Shown here: piece by piece, positions 7,969 through 15,679 of the stretch | Numbering within the stretch: position 1 is the first letter of the stretch | How the letters are laid out: each line of letters opens with the position of its first letter | From: Streptomyces sp. NL15-2K | Lineage (GTDB): Bacteria; Actinomycetota; Actinomycetes; Streptomycetales; Streptomycetaceae | Assembly (NCBI RefSeq): GCF_030551255.1 | Contig: NZ_CP130630.1 | Coordinates: forward strand, 7,235,501 to 7,299,500 | DNA: 64,000 nt | Reading direction: 5' to 3' | Made by a program: the position numbers and the translations under genes | The notes under the pieces: model-generated | The model's database searches: none | What the model was told of the DNA's origin: nothing | The model's input: the letters and a program-made list of their open reading frames with translations, nothing else

Positions 7969-9539
7969 CAGGTGTCCCCCTTGCCCTTGTCGCCTTCCTC
8001 GGTCTCCTCCATCAGTGCCGAGGCGTCCCGCGGCAGCCGCAATGTGAACACCGCGCCGCCCTCGGGGGAGTTGGCGGCGGTTATCTCGCCGCCGTGGATG
8101 TGCGCGTTCTCCAGGGCGATGGACAGGCCCAGGCCGCTGCCCTCGGAGCGCGGCCGGGAGGCGCTGGCCTTGTAGAACCGGTCGAAGACGTGCGGCAGGA
8201 CGTCCTCGGGGATGCCGGGCCCGTGGTCGCGCACCTGGATGACGACCTCCGCGCCTTCTCGTTCCGATTCGCGTACGGCGACCCGCACCGGGGAGCCGCC
8301 GTGTTTGAGGGCGTTGCCGATCAGGTTCGCCATGATCACGTCCAGCCGGCGCGGGTCGAGGCGGGCGTGGATGCCGCGCTCGGTCTCCAGCTCCACCGCG
8401 TCCAGCCAGGCCCGCGCGTCGATGCACGCGGTGATCTGGTCGGCGACGTCGACATCGTCCAGGACGAGCCGCGCGGTGCCCGCGTCGAAGCGGGTGACCT
8501 CCATGAGGTTCTCGACGAGGTCGTTGAGCCGTCGGGTCTCGCTGACGACGAGCCGTACGGCGGGCTCGATCATGGGGTCCATGGACCCGGTCTCCGCCTC
8601 CAGCTCCTCCTCCAGCACCTCCGTGACGGCGGTGATGGCGGTGAGCGGCGTACGCAGTTCATGGCTCATGTCAGCCACGAAGCGCCGGGACGCATCGTCC
8701 CGTGCGGCCATGTCGGCGACCCGCTTCTCCAGCGCCTCGGCCGCGTTGTTGAACGTCCGGGAGAGATCGGCGAGTTCGTCGGTGCCGGACACGCGCAGCC
8801 GGGTGTCCAGCTTGCCCTCGCCGAGCCGGCGGGCGGCCACACCCAGCCGGTGCACCGGCTTCAGTACGGTCGTCGCGGCGGCCTGCGCGAGCAGCGCGGA
8901 GCCGATCAGCGCGAGGCCGGTGGCGATGCCGAGCGACCAGGCCAGCGAGTTGAGGTCCTTCGCCTCCGGCTCCAGCGACTTCAGCATGTAGCCGGTCGGC
9001 CCCCCGCCGATCACCTTCGTGCCGGCCACCAGATACGGGGTGCCGTGGTTGACGACCCGCTGCCAGTACAGGTGGTACGCGTACTTGTTGGTCGAGTTGA
9101 CCGTCTGTTCCTCGTTCACCGCCTCGCGCAGCGACGCCGGCACGTCCTGCAGCGAGAAACCGTCCAGCGCGCCGGAGTTGCCGTACACCGTCTTGCCGCT
9201 CGCGTCCTCGGCGACGAGCAGCACGCTGAAGCGCTGGCTGCTGTTGGCCATCTGGCCGGCGGTGTGCTGCAACTCGTCCTGCGACGGGCTCTGCGGCAGC
9301 GCGCCCGCGCGGTTCTGCATCTCCTGCTCGAAGTCGCGCAGCACGGCGTCCTGGGTACGGGTGAGCACGGCCTCGCGGTTGAGCCAGTAGGCGATCCCGG
9401 ACGCGGACACGGCGGCGGTCAGCGCCACCAGGCCGAAGACGACGACCAGGCGCAGGCGCAGGCTGGTGAAGCGCAGCCGTGACCAGCTTCCCTTACGAGC
9501 CGCGGTCCAGCCGCGGAACCCCCCTTGAGCTTCGGTCAC
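7968..9539 (-). CDS. afsQ2: Two-component sensor histidine kinase AfsQ2
   Basis: A 523-aa membrane kinase. A first transmembrane helix (residues about 30-55), an extracytoplasmic sensor of about 140 residues, a second transmembrane helix (LNSLAWSLGIATGLALIGSALL), HAMP (KPVHRLGVAARRLGEG), then HisKA with DMSHELRTPLTA (phospho-His near 293) and HATPase_c with NLIGNALKHG, DHGPGIP and GSGLGLSI. The GTG start at 9539 overlaps the afsQ1 stop (GTGA), indicating coupling. AfsQ1/AfsQ2 in S. coelicolor links nitrogen status, notably with glutamate, to antibiotic production and morphology. Confidence 0.94.
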   Translation of the reverse strand: MTEAQGGFRGWTAARKGSWSRLRFTSLRLRLVVVFGLVALTAAVSASGIAYWLNREAVLTRTQDAVLRDFEQEMQNRAGALPQSPSQDELQHTAGQMANSSQRFSVLLVAEDASGKTVYGNSGALDGFSLQDVPASLREAVNEEQTVNSTNKYAYHLYWQRVVNHGTPYLVAGTKVIGGGPTGYMLKSLEPEAKDLNSLAWSLGIATGLALIGSALLAQAAATTVLKPVHRLGVAARRLGEGKLDTRLRVSGTDELADLSRTFNNAAEALEKRVADMAARDDASRRFVADMSHELRTPLTAITAVTEVLEEELEAETGSMDPMIEPAVRLVVSETRRLNDLVENLMEVTRFDAGTARLVLDDVDVADQITACIDARAWLDAVELETERGIHARLDPRRLDVIMANLIGNALKHGGSPVRVAVRESEREGAEVVIQVRDHGPGIPEDVLPHVFDRFYKASASRPRSEGSGLGLSIALENAHIHGGEITAANSPEGGAVFTLRLPRDASALMEETEEGDKGKGDT

Positions 9540-10213
9540 TGAGGACTGTCCAGCCGATAGCCCACGCCACGCACGGTACGGATCAGCGTCGGGGACGACG
9601 GCACGTCCTCGACCTTGGCGCGCAGCCGCTGCACACAGGCGTCCACCAGCCGCGAGTCGCCGAGGTAGTCGTGCTCCCACACCAGCCGCAGCAACTGCTG
9701 CCGCGACAGCGCCTGCCCCGGCCGCCGGCTCAGCTCCAGCAGCAGCCTGAGCTCGGTCGGCGTGAGCTGGAGATCCTCGCCGTTCTTGGTCACGGTCATG
9801 GCCGCGCGGTCGATCACCAGGCTGCCGAACGTGGCCGCGTCGTTCGACTCCCGCTCGCCGCGCCGCAGCACGGCCCGGATCCGGGCGTCGAGCACCCGCC
9901 CCTGGACGGGCTTGACGACGTAGTCGTCGGCGCCGGACTCCAGCCCGACCACGACGTCGATGTCATCGCTCCGCGCGGTCAGCAGAATGATCGGCAGCTG
10001 GTCCGTGCGCCGGATGCGCCGGCACACCTCGAACCCGTCGATGCCGGGCAGCATCACGTCCAGCACGATCAGATCCGGCCGCTGCTCGCGCAACAGCTTC
10101 AGACCGTCCTCACCGCTGGCAGCGGTGGCCACCCGGTGACCCTGGCGCGTCAGAGAGAGCTCCAGGGCCGTCCGGATGGCGTCGTCGTCCTCGATCAGCA
10201 ACAGGGAAGGCAC
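9536..10213 (-). CDS. afsQ1: Two-component response regulator AfsQ1
   Basis: A 225-aa OmpR/PhoB-family regulator, the same length as S. coelicolor AfsQ1. The receiver domain has acidic pocket EDDD (residues 8-11), phospho-acceptor Asp52 in VLDVMLPG, Thr in LLTAR and Lys in DDYVVKPV. The C-terminal winged helix includes LTPTELRLLLEL and VDACVQRLRAKVED, ending RTVRGVGYRL. The start was set to GTG 10213 (VPSLLLIEDDD); upstream in-frame ATGs would add residues not found in the family. Known targets of AfsQ1 include sigQ, transcribed divergently here, with an AfsQ1-type box at 10354-10369. Confidence 0.95.
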   Translation of the reverse strand: MPSLLLIEDDDAIRTALELSLTRQGHRVATAASGEDGLKLLREQRPDLIVLDVMLPGIDGFEVCRRIRRTDQLPIILLTARSDDIDVVVGLESGADDYVVKPVQGRVLDARIRAVLRRGERESNDAATFGSLVIDRAAMTVTKNGEDLQLTPTELRLLLELSRRPGQALSRQQLLRLVWEHDYLGDSRLVDACVQRLRAKVEDVPSSPTLIRTVRGVGYRLDSPQ

Positions 10214-10353
10214 GGGCTCATTCTGGCCCATGGGGGCCCGGGGTTTCGACACTTGTCTTCTTACCGGCCGGTACCTGTATTTCTGCGGGCCCTTGGCGCT
10301 CTGTTCTGTGTGGGGGCTGTGCCGAACCCGAGCAACATCCGGAGAGGTTCCCT

Positions 10354-10369
10354 GTGACAGGTCTGTGAC
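10354..10369. promoter_or_regulatory. AfsQ1 box (GTGAC-N6-GTGAC)
   Basis: GTGAC at 10354-10358 and again at 10365-10369, separated by AGGTCT, exactly fits the reported AfsQ1 consensus GTnAC-N6-GTnAC. It lies in the 263-bp space between divergent afsQ1 and sigQ and should allow autoregulation and sigQ control. No other clear feature was seen in the rest of this spacer. Confidence 0.85.
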
Positions 10370-10476
10370 AGTCGACGGACACGGCCATGAAGTGGCCCGG
10401 GCAAGCTTTTCGGCACAGGCAAGGAAGCACGACGCAACAAGCCGAACACCGGTAAGTCCACGACGGGGGGCGCGAG

Positions 10477-11250
10477 ATGAACACGCTGCACAGCAACAGC
10501 ACCAGCGCAGTGATCACGCGTCTGCACGACGTGAACGCGAACGTGAACCGGGGTTCCGAGAAGTCCGGTGCCGTGAGCGGGCGGGGGTGCGCTCGCGGCA
10601 CCGGGCGTCAGCACACCGCTTACATGGCGGTGGTTGACGTCCGCACGGGGGAAAGCAAGGGGGCTCACGGGGGAGCCGCGTACGGGGAGGTCACGGGGGA
10701 GCGTCGTTCGCCGTCGGAGACGGTAGATGCCGAAGCGGCGTTTACCGCCTACGTCCAGGAGCGCCGCGCCTCCCTGTACGCAACCGCCTACCACCTCACC
10801 GGTGACCGCTTCGAGGCCGAGGACCTGCTGCAGAGCGCGCTGTTCTCGACGTACAAGGCGTGGGACCGGATCAGTGACAAGGCGGCGGTCGGCGGATACC
10901 TCCGCCGCACCATGACCAACCTGCACATCAGCGCGTGGCGCCGCCGCAAGCTGAACGAATACCCGACCGAGGAACTGCCGGAGACGCCCTCCGACACGGA
11001 CGCGATGCGCGGCACCGAACTGCGCGCGGTCCTGTGGCAGGCGCTGGCCCGGCTGCCGGAACTCCAGCGCACCATGCTGGTCCTGCGCTACTACGAGGGC
11101 CGCACGGACCCGGAGATCGCGGAGATCCTCGACATCAGTGTCGGCACGGTGAAGTCCAGCATCTGGCGGTCGCTCCGCCGGCTGCGCGAGGACGAGGTCC
11201 TCAGCTTCGGCCGTGACGAGGAAGACGCCTTCGGGGAGCTCGTCGCCTGA
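10477..11250 (+). CDS. sigQ: Extracytoplasmic-function-type sigma factor SigQ
   Basis: A 257-aa sigma factor of the SigE-like/SigL subgroup. Region 2 runs from FTAYVQERRASLYATAYHL through FEAEDLLQSALFSTYKAW; region 4 contains LPELQRTMLVLRYYEG, DPEIAEILDISVGTVKS and IWRSLRRLRED. The first 85 residues are Gly/Arg/Ser-rich and lie before the sigma domains. Part of them is encoded by repeated ACGGGGGAG blocks (10646-10700), so a later start, for instance ATG 10624, is possible. In S. coelicolor SigQ opposes AfsQ1/Q2 action on antibiotic genes. It is divergent from afsQ1. Confidence 0.88.
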   Translation: MNTLHSNSTSAVITRLHDVNANVNRGSEKSGAVSGRGCARGTGRQHTAYMAVVDVRTGESKGAHGGAAYGEVTGERRSPSETVDAEAAFTAYVQERRASLYATAYHLTGDRFEAEDLLQSALFSTYKAWDRISDKAAVGGYLRRTMTNLHISAWRRRKLNEYPTEELPETPSDTDAMRGTELRAVLWQALARLPELQRTMLVLRYYEGRTDPEIAEILDISVGTVKSSIWRSLRRLREDEVLSFGRDEEDAFGELVA

Positions 11251-11255
11251 GGGTC

Positions 11256-11369
11256 TGGGGGGGAGCAAGTACGGGGGAGCGGTAACTGGGGGAGCGGTAA
11301 CTGGGGGGACCGACGGGGGTCACGGGGGACCAACGGGGTCACGGGGGAAGCACGGGGGAGCACCAAGAG
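11256..11369 (+). repeat. G-run direct repeats downstream of sigQ
   Basis: About ten runs of four to seven G on the plus strand in 110 bases. They are built from near-repeats such as GGGGGAGCGGTAACT (twice, 11273-11306) and TCACGGGG(G)AC. Similar ACGGGGGA blocks lie inside the 5' part of sigQ (10646-10700). They could form G-quadruplexes or bind a protein; no coding potential was seen. Confidence 0.55.
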
Positions 11370-11411
11370 AGCGGGACTGGAGGGCCGGGGGGTCCGTCCG
11401 GTCCCGCTTTT
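11370..11411. terminator. Terminator between sigQ and the kinase-like gene
   Basis: AGCGGGACTGG (11370-11380) pairs with CCGGTCCCGCT (11398-11408), followed by TTTT on the plus strand. The genes on either side converge. Confidence 0.8.
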
Positions 11412-11465
11412 GCGTGCGTGCGTCTGCGCGGGCGTACGTCCGTCATCCCTGCCTCCGTACGACCG

Positions 11466-12101
11466 TCAGGCCGCCGTACGCGCCGTCGCGCTGCGTCCCG
11501 CGGCCGCGGACGCCAGGCGGCCCATCGCCTCGTCCCGGTCGCAGGCGTACGCCCCCAGCGCCGTCTGACGGGCCACGATGGAGCGCTCGGCGCGCATCAG
11601 GCGCCAGCCGCGTCGCAGCAGGAAGGGGACCGACTTGCGGCCCTCCCGCAGATCGCGGAGGAAGCGGCGGCGGAAGGTCCTGACCGGGCCGCGGCTCAGG
11701 CACAGCGCGTCGGCCAGGACACCCAGCTCCCGGCAGCGCGTGACGATCTCGGCGGCGAAGATGCCCTCCGCGATGAACACGGGGGTACGCCCCAGCTCCA
11801 CCGACTCCTCGCCGGTACGGGCGCTCAGTGAGATGTCGTAGACGGGAACCTTCGTCCGGCCCGTGCGGCACAGGTCCACGATCGCGGTGATCGTCGTGTC
11901 CGCGTCCCACGAGTCGGGGTGGTCCCAGTCGATGTCCGAACTCCCCGCCACCAGCGGCAGCGTCGGGTCGTCGCCCTCCTTGTAGAAATCGTCGAGCCGC
12001 AGCACCGGAAGGCCGGAGCGGGCCGCGAGGAGGGACTTGCCGGAGCCGGAAGGGCCGCAGAGCAGCACGACTCGCGTCGGTATGGGTGGTTGGGAGCTCA
12101 C
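11466..12101 (-). CDS. Uridine-kinase-like P-loop NTPase
   Basis: A 211-aa cytosolic protein with a P-loop near the N-terminus (LLCGPSGSGKSLLAARSG), LRLDDFYKEGDD (the DDFY acceptor-site motif of uridine kinases), WDHPDSWD, and VFIAEGIFAAEIV as the Walker B strand. It is probably a nucleoside or small-molecule kinase of the Udk/PRK superfamily. Phosphoribulokinase or pantothenate kinase activity is less likely from the DDFYKE motif. The GTG start at 12101 places the P-loop at the expected position; longer frames add an Arg/Pro-rich tract that looks non-coding. Confidence 0.82.
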   Translation of the reverse strand: MSSQPPIPTRVVLLCGPSGSGKSLLAARSGLPVLRLDDFYKEGDDPTLPLVAGSSDIDWDHPDSWDADTTITAIVDLCRTGRTKVPVYDISLSARTGEESVELGRTPVFIAEGIFAAEIVTRCRELGVLADALCLSRGPVRTFRRRFLRDLREGRKSVPFLLRRGWRLMRAERSIVARQTALGAYACDRDEAMGRLASAAAGRSATARTAA

Positions 12102-12226
12102 GGGACACCAGTGTGAGGCATCGACCGGGCCACGAACGACCCCGCGGTTCGGCTTTGAAGCGCGCGTCACACCTCCACTACTGTTCGTGCGGACTTGATT
12201 ACCCTCTGCATGAAAAGGTGGCAGCG

Positions 12227-12631
12227 ATGGCCCGACACGCGTCCCTCCGCAACCCGACCGCCCGGCGTGCGCTCGTCGTCCTGGCGACGGCCGGCATGGC
12301 CCTGGGAGCAGGCGCGGCAACGGCCTCCGCGGACGCCACGACAAGCGCCGGCGCGGACCGCGACCGCCCCACCTCGCGAGGCGAACTCCACCCGCAGGCC
12401 GCCCCCGAGTCGGCCACCGGTCTGGTCGGCCACGTCACGGGCCCGGTCTCGCAGTTCCAGCCCAACCCGCTCGCGGGCACGGGCTCCGACCCGCTCGACA
12501 ACAGCGTCGACACGACAGTGGGCGACTTCAGGCCGGTCTCCACGAAGAGGCTGACCGGACCGGTCGCGCAGGCGCCGTCGGTGGGCAGGATCCCGGTGGT
12601 CGGCCCGGTGACGCGGCTGCCGCGGGGCTGA
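12227..12631 (+). CDS. Small secreted protein of unknown function
   Basis: A 134-aa protein with an N-terminal signal peptide (RNPTARRALVVLATAGMALGAGAATASADA, cleavage near residue 35). The mature region is polar and ends in VGHVTGPVSQFQPNPL, TVGDFRPVSTKRLTGPV and VPVVGPVTRLPRG-like segments. A repeated pattern of GPV triplets (four) is visible, but no known domain. The start ATG 12227 follows AAAAGGTGGC. It is likely an extracellular or wall-associated protein. It marks the last core gene before the defence island. Confidence 0.72.
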   Translation: MARHASLRNPTARRALVVLATAGMALGAGAATASADATTSAGADRDRPTSRGELHPQAAPESATGLVGHVTGPVSQFQPNPLAGTGSDPLDNSVDTTVGDFRPVSTKRLTGPVAQAPSVGRIPVVGPVTRLPRG

Positions 12632-12647
12632 GGGCTGCAGCGGCGGA

Positions 12648-12690
12648 GAGTCGCGCCTTCCCTGGGTGGAGGGGAGGCGCGGCTCTCTCT
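12648..12690. terminator. Terminator at the left edge of the defence island
   Basis: AGAGTCGCGCCTTCCC pairs (with G-T pairs) with GGGGAGGCGCGGCTCT around a TGGGTGGA loop, then TCTTGTTT. It lies between the secreted protein gene and the convergent toxin gene. Confidence 0.8.
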
Positions 12691-12708
12691 TGTTTGCCTG
12701 GTGGCGGG

Positions 12709-12960
12709 TCAGGCGGTTCGACCGAGGTGGGTGACCATGATGCGGATTACGTCATCGTCGATGATGTAGAGCACCCGGTAGTCGCCGACGTGCAGGCGGC
12801 GTACATTCTGCGACCCGTAGGGAATGGAGTCGCGCGGACGGGGTTGGGTGGCCAGGGTGTCGACGGCCTCATAGACGGCGGCCAGTCCAGCCGGGTCGTC
12901 CTTGAGGAACCGCGCGGCCGCGTTGGTGGCCTGCGGTTCCCAGATGATCTCGTAGGTCAC
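12709..12960 (-). CDS. RelE/ParE-family toxin
   Basis: An 83-aa RelE-like toxin: YEIIWEPQATNAAARFLK at the N-terminus, a central YGSQNVRRLHVGDYRVLYIIDDD, and IRIMVTHLGRT at the end. RelE family members cleave mRNA at the ribosome. The basic RRLHVGDYRVLY segment contains the Arg/Tyr residues typical of the active site. Its GTG start overlaps the stop of the antitoxin gene by four bases (GTGA), the usual antitoxin-toxin order. Confidence 0.9.
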   Translation of the reverse strand: MTYEIIWEPQATNAAARFLKDDPAGLAAVYEAVDTLATQPRPRDSIPYGSQNVRRLHVGDYRVLYIIDDDVIRIMVTHLGRTA

Positions 12961-13208
12961 TTACGCAGCCCCAGCATCCTGCCGACTTCCTCGTGAGGGA
13001 TGCCCGGGCCAAGCGTGCCGCGCTCCTTCTTCAGCTCGTACTCGGCCACAGCCAAGGCGTCTTCCAGATCCTCTATGACTTGGGGTGAGATGAGGAGGGC
13101 GGCGACGTGGCCGTGGTCGGTGAGGGCGATGGTCTCGCGGCCGTGGGCGGCGCGACGGACCAGGTCGCCGAGCTGGGAGCGGGCTGCGCTGATCGCGATC
13201 TCAACCAT
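12957..13208 (-). CDS. Phd/YefM-type antitoxin
   Basis: An 83-aa antitoxin: MVEIAISAARSQLGDLVRRAAHGRETIALTDHGHVAALLIS is the Phd/YefM DNA-binding fold, followed by an acidic toxin-neutralising tail (LEDALAVAEYELKKERG). ATG 13208 was chosen because it begins exactly at the conserved fold; the frame extends upstream without support. The complex should repress its own promoter through the palindromic site at about 13204-13230. Confidence 0.9.
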   Translation of the reverse strand: MVEIAISAARSQLGDLVRRAAHGRETIALTDHGHVAALLISPQVIEDLEDALAVAEYELKKERGTLGPGIPHEEVGRMLGLRK

Positions 13209-13232
13209 GCGCACATGGTTGCACATGGTGCA
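13203..13232. promoter_or_regulatory. Probable toxin-antitoxin operator
   Basis: AACCATG...CATGGTT inverted arms around CGCA at the antitoxin start codon, followed by a second GCACATGGTGC copy. Repeated ACATGGT half-sites at a Phd/YefM promoter are expected for antitoxin autoregulation. Confidence 0.55.
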
Positions 13233-13274
13233 TCTTGTGAGCAATCCATAAGTCGAAGTCGGCCTGCAGAACAT

Positions 13275-13296
13275 GTTCCGCGGAAACGGACGGAAC
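13275..13296. promoter_or_regulatory. Palindrome GTTCCG-N10-CGGAAC upstream of the AIPR gene
   Basis: GTTCCG (13275-13280), ten bases, CGGAAC (13291-13296). An identical architecture with the same 10-base spacer lies at 20627-20648, between the XRE regulator and its divergent neighbour. A TAGCCT -10-like hexamer follows at 13315-13320. This is the probable promoter region of the island's first operon. Confidence 0.6.
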
Positions 13297-13374
13297 AGTG
13301 CCGGATCCGCAAGGTAGCCTCGCTCGACATCCGCAAGACCTGCGGTGATCGCCAACGGTGACTGAGGGGGATCC

Positions 13375-15561
13375 GTGCCTTACCCGGTCCAGGCTCGGAG
13401 GCTGGCCATGAAGCTGACCGAACGGTACCGCCCAATGAATATCGCGGAGGATGTGGCGGACCATCCCAACGAGGAACGGATGTTTCTGAGCCGCGCGGTC
13501 GCGGCCCTCTCCTTGCAGTACGAGGCCGGCATGAGCGCCGAGGACGCGGCGCGAGCGATCACCGACGGCAGGGGGGACGAAGGCTTCGACGCTGTCGCCG
13601 TCAGGGGCCGGGAGATCTTCGTCGTTCAGGCGAAATGGAAGGACAACGGGACTGCGGGATTCGGCAACTCCGACGTCGCCGCCGTCGTGGACGGGCTGCG
13701 CTATCTCTTCAACCGCGACTTCGAGCAGTTCGGGCCGAAGATGGCCCCGCATGTCGACGAACTGACCCGCGCTCTGAAAGCGCCACGCCCGCGCGTGACC
13801 CTCGTCCTTGCGCTCGTCAACGGTGAGGTCGGAAAGGAGCTCCACAACGACACCCGGAAGCGGCTGGAGAAACAGATACGGGCCCTGCATCCGCGTGATC
13901 CGAGCCTGGTCGAGGTCAAGATCGTCAACCTCCTCGACATGTACCACTTCGCCCTGGAGAAGACCCAGCGGAAGGTCACCCTGGTCTTCGACCTGGACAG
14001 TCCGGGCAGGCAGACGAAGCCCTTCCACCTCTACTACGGCACCGTCCCCGCCGCGACGGTGGCCGAGTGGTACGCCGGTGACAACGGCGACTTCCTCACC
14101 GACCGCAACGTCCGTGACGCGCTTGAGGACACCGAGGTGAACTCGGGGATTCGCAACACCCTGATCCAGCACCCGGAGCACTTCCTCTATCTGAACGGCG
14201 GCATCACCCTGGTCTGCGACAAGCTCGGCGGCAAAGGGGTGGACCCGCCCGCCAAATGGGCGCCCGTGGGGCTGAGGCTGCAGGGCGCGAGCGTCATCAA
14301 CGGCGCCCAGACCGGGGAGGTGATCCGTGCGGTGGCGGAATCCCATCCCGACGAGGTCGCCCAGGCCCGGGTGCACATCCGGATCATCTCCCTGGAGGAC
14401 TGCCCCGAGGATTTCGGCGATGCGATCACTATCGCGGCCAACACGCAGAATCCGATCGAGGCCCGGGACTTCAGGGCGCTGGAGCAGGAGCAGGTCGACC
14501 TGCAAGAGGACTTCCAGCTGTCGCTCGATCTCACGTACTCCCGCAAGCGGGGCGAGGACGAGCCCAAGCCCGACCGCGGGTGCACGATGGAGGAGGCTGC
14601 GTTCGCCCTCGCTGCCGTACATCCGGACCCGGTCTGCGCGGCAGCGGCCAGACAAGATCCGGCGTGGCTGTGGGAGAAGAAGAACTACCAGGAGATCTTC
14701 GGCCCGCTGCCGACCGCTCACCGCGTGTGGCGCTGCGTCGGCCTGCTCCGCGCGGTGCGTGCCGAGCTGCGGGAGATCGACCCGGACCAGAGAACTCGCT
14801 TGCGGCAGTTGGCCGATTCCTGCGATCTCCTCCTCACCCACGTTCTGTTCCGGGTCTTGGAGACAGGAGATCTCGACGACGAGGACGCCGGGCCGTCGTG
14901 GTGGGAGCGGCTGGCCCAAGTGCCGTCGTGGGTACGGCAGTCGGTGCCGCTCCTGCTCGACGTCATCTACGCCGCGTACGGATCCAGGGCCCATCTCGCC
15001 AAGGCCGTCGCGTCCACGGAGCGGGTGCCGGAGATCGCGGAGAGAATGTATGAGCTCCTGCTGGCAGCGGACTCGCTCGTGGAGGAGATTCCGGCGGAGG
15101 CCGGTGAGCCGGCGGGTGAGTCCGGTCCCGGGTTGGCGAGTCTGGTGACGGCCATGGATCCGAAGCCTCCGGCCGAGGCGGGTGCCCGGGCGCAGTCCGC
15201 CGTCGGCAGCCGTAGCGCCCGTGCTGTCACCGTGATCGTCGAGCTGAGACTCATCGAAGAGGGGACCCGCCTGGAGCTCCGCCCCGACACCGAGGCGGAC
15301 TACAAGAACCTGCCCCGCTGGATCCAGGAGGACCCGCGACGAGGAGTCGCCCATTGGCGGAACAGCAAGAGCGCCCCTCTCGTCTGGGCCGCCGACGGCC
15401 AGGCGTACTCACCTTCCCGGCTCGTCCGCCGCATCCGCCGCGAGGCGATGGGCAACGACCAGCAGGTCCAGGGGACGAAGTACTGGTTCACGCCGGACGG
15501 CCGCCCACTGACCAAGGTCGTGGAGGAAGCGCCCGACGCGGACAGGGACGCCGAAGCCTGA
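13375..15561 (+). CDS. AIPR-family anti-phage protein with predicted PD-(D/E)XK nuclease
   Basis: A 728-aa protein. Residues about 40-200 look like a restriction-endonuclease-fold domain: GRGDEGFDAVAV (Asp72) followed by EIFVVQAKWK (Gln85-x-Lys87), the D...QxK form of the PD-(D/E)XK site. Residues about 220-560 match the AIPR (abortive infection phage resistance) domain: LNGGITLVCD (274 onward) and GASVINGAQTGEV (304 onward). The last 100 residues (PLVWAADGQAYSPSRLVRRI, GTKYWFTPDG) resemble a RAMA-type domain that reads modified DNA; this is tentative. GTG 13375 follows GAGGGGGATCC. It heads the methylase-specificity operon. Likely an effector or restriction component of the system. Confidence 0.82.
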   Translation: MPYPVQARRLAMKLTERYRPMNIAEDVADHPNEERMFLSRAVAALSLQYEAGMSAEDAARAITDGRGDEGFDAVAVRGREIFVVQAKWKDNGTAGFGNSDVAAVVDGLRYLFNRDFEQFGPKMAPHVDELTRALKAPRPRVTLVLALVNGEVGKELHNDTRKRLEKQIRALHPRDPSLVEVKIVNLLDMYHFALEKTQRKVTLVFDLDSPGRQTKPFHLYYGTVPAATVAEWYAGDNGDFLTDRNVRDALEDTEVNSGIRNTLIQHPEHFLYLNGGITLVCDKLGGKGVDPPAKWAPVGLRLQGASVINGAQTGEVIRAVAESHPDEVAQARVHIRIISLEDCPEDFGDAITIAANTQNPIEARDFRALEQEQVDLQEDFQLSLDLTYSRKRGEDEPKPDRGCTMEEAAFALAAVHPDPVCAAAARQDPAWLWEKKNYQEIFGPLPTAHRVWRCVGLLRAVRAELREIDPDQRTRLRQLADSCDLLLTHVLFRVLETGDLDDEDAGPSWWERLAQVPSWVRQSVPLLLDVIYAAYGSRAHLAKAVASTERVPEIAERMYELLLAADSLVEEIPAEAGEPAGESGPGLASLVTAMDPKPPAEAGARAQSAVGSRSARAVTVIVELRLIEEGTRLELRPDTEADYKNLPRWIQEDPRRGVAHWRNSKSAPLVWAADGQAYSPSRLVRRIRREAMGNDQQVQGTKYWFTPDGRPLTKVVEEAPDADRDAEA

Positions 15562-15679
15562 AGGCATGGCGCGGAGCGGTGAGGAACCGGTTCCGCGCTG
15601 GCCTAGTCTTGGGCGGTGCCGCCGGATGACAGCAGGCGGGCGAATTGCGGTAATACGGGACAAGGTGGGCGCAGGCGCG

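Noticed and set aside
13201..15354. 717-codon minus-strand frame
   Set aside because: Exactly antisense to the AIPR gene, without domain motifs or a ribosome-binding site.
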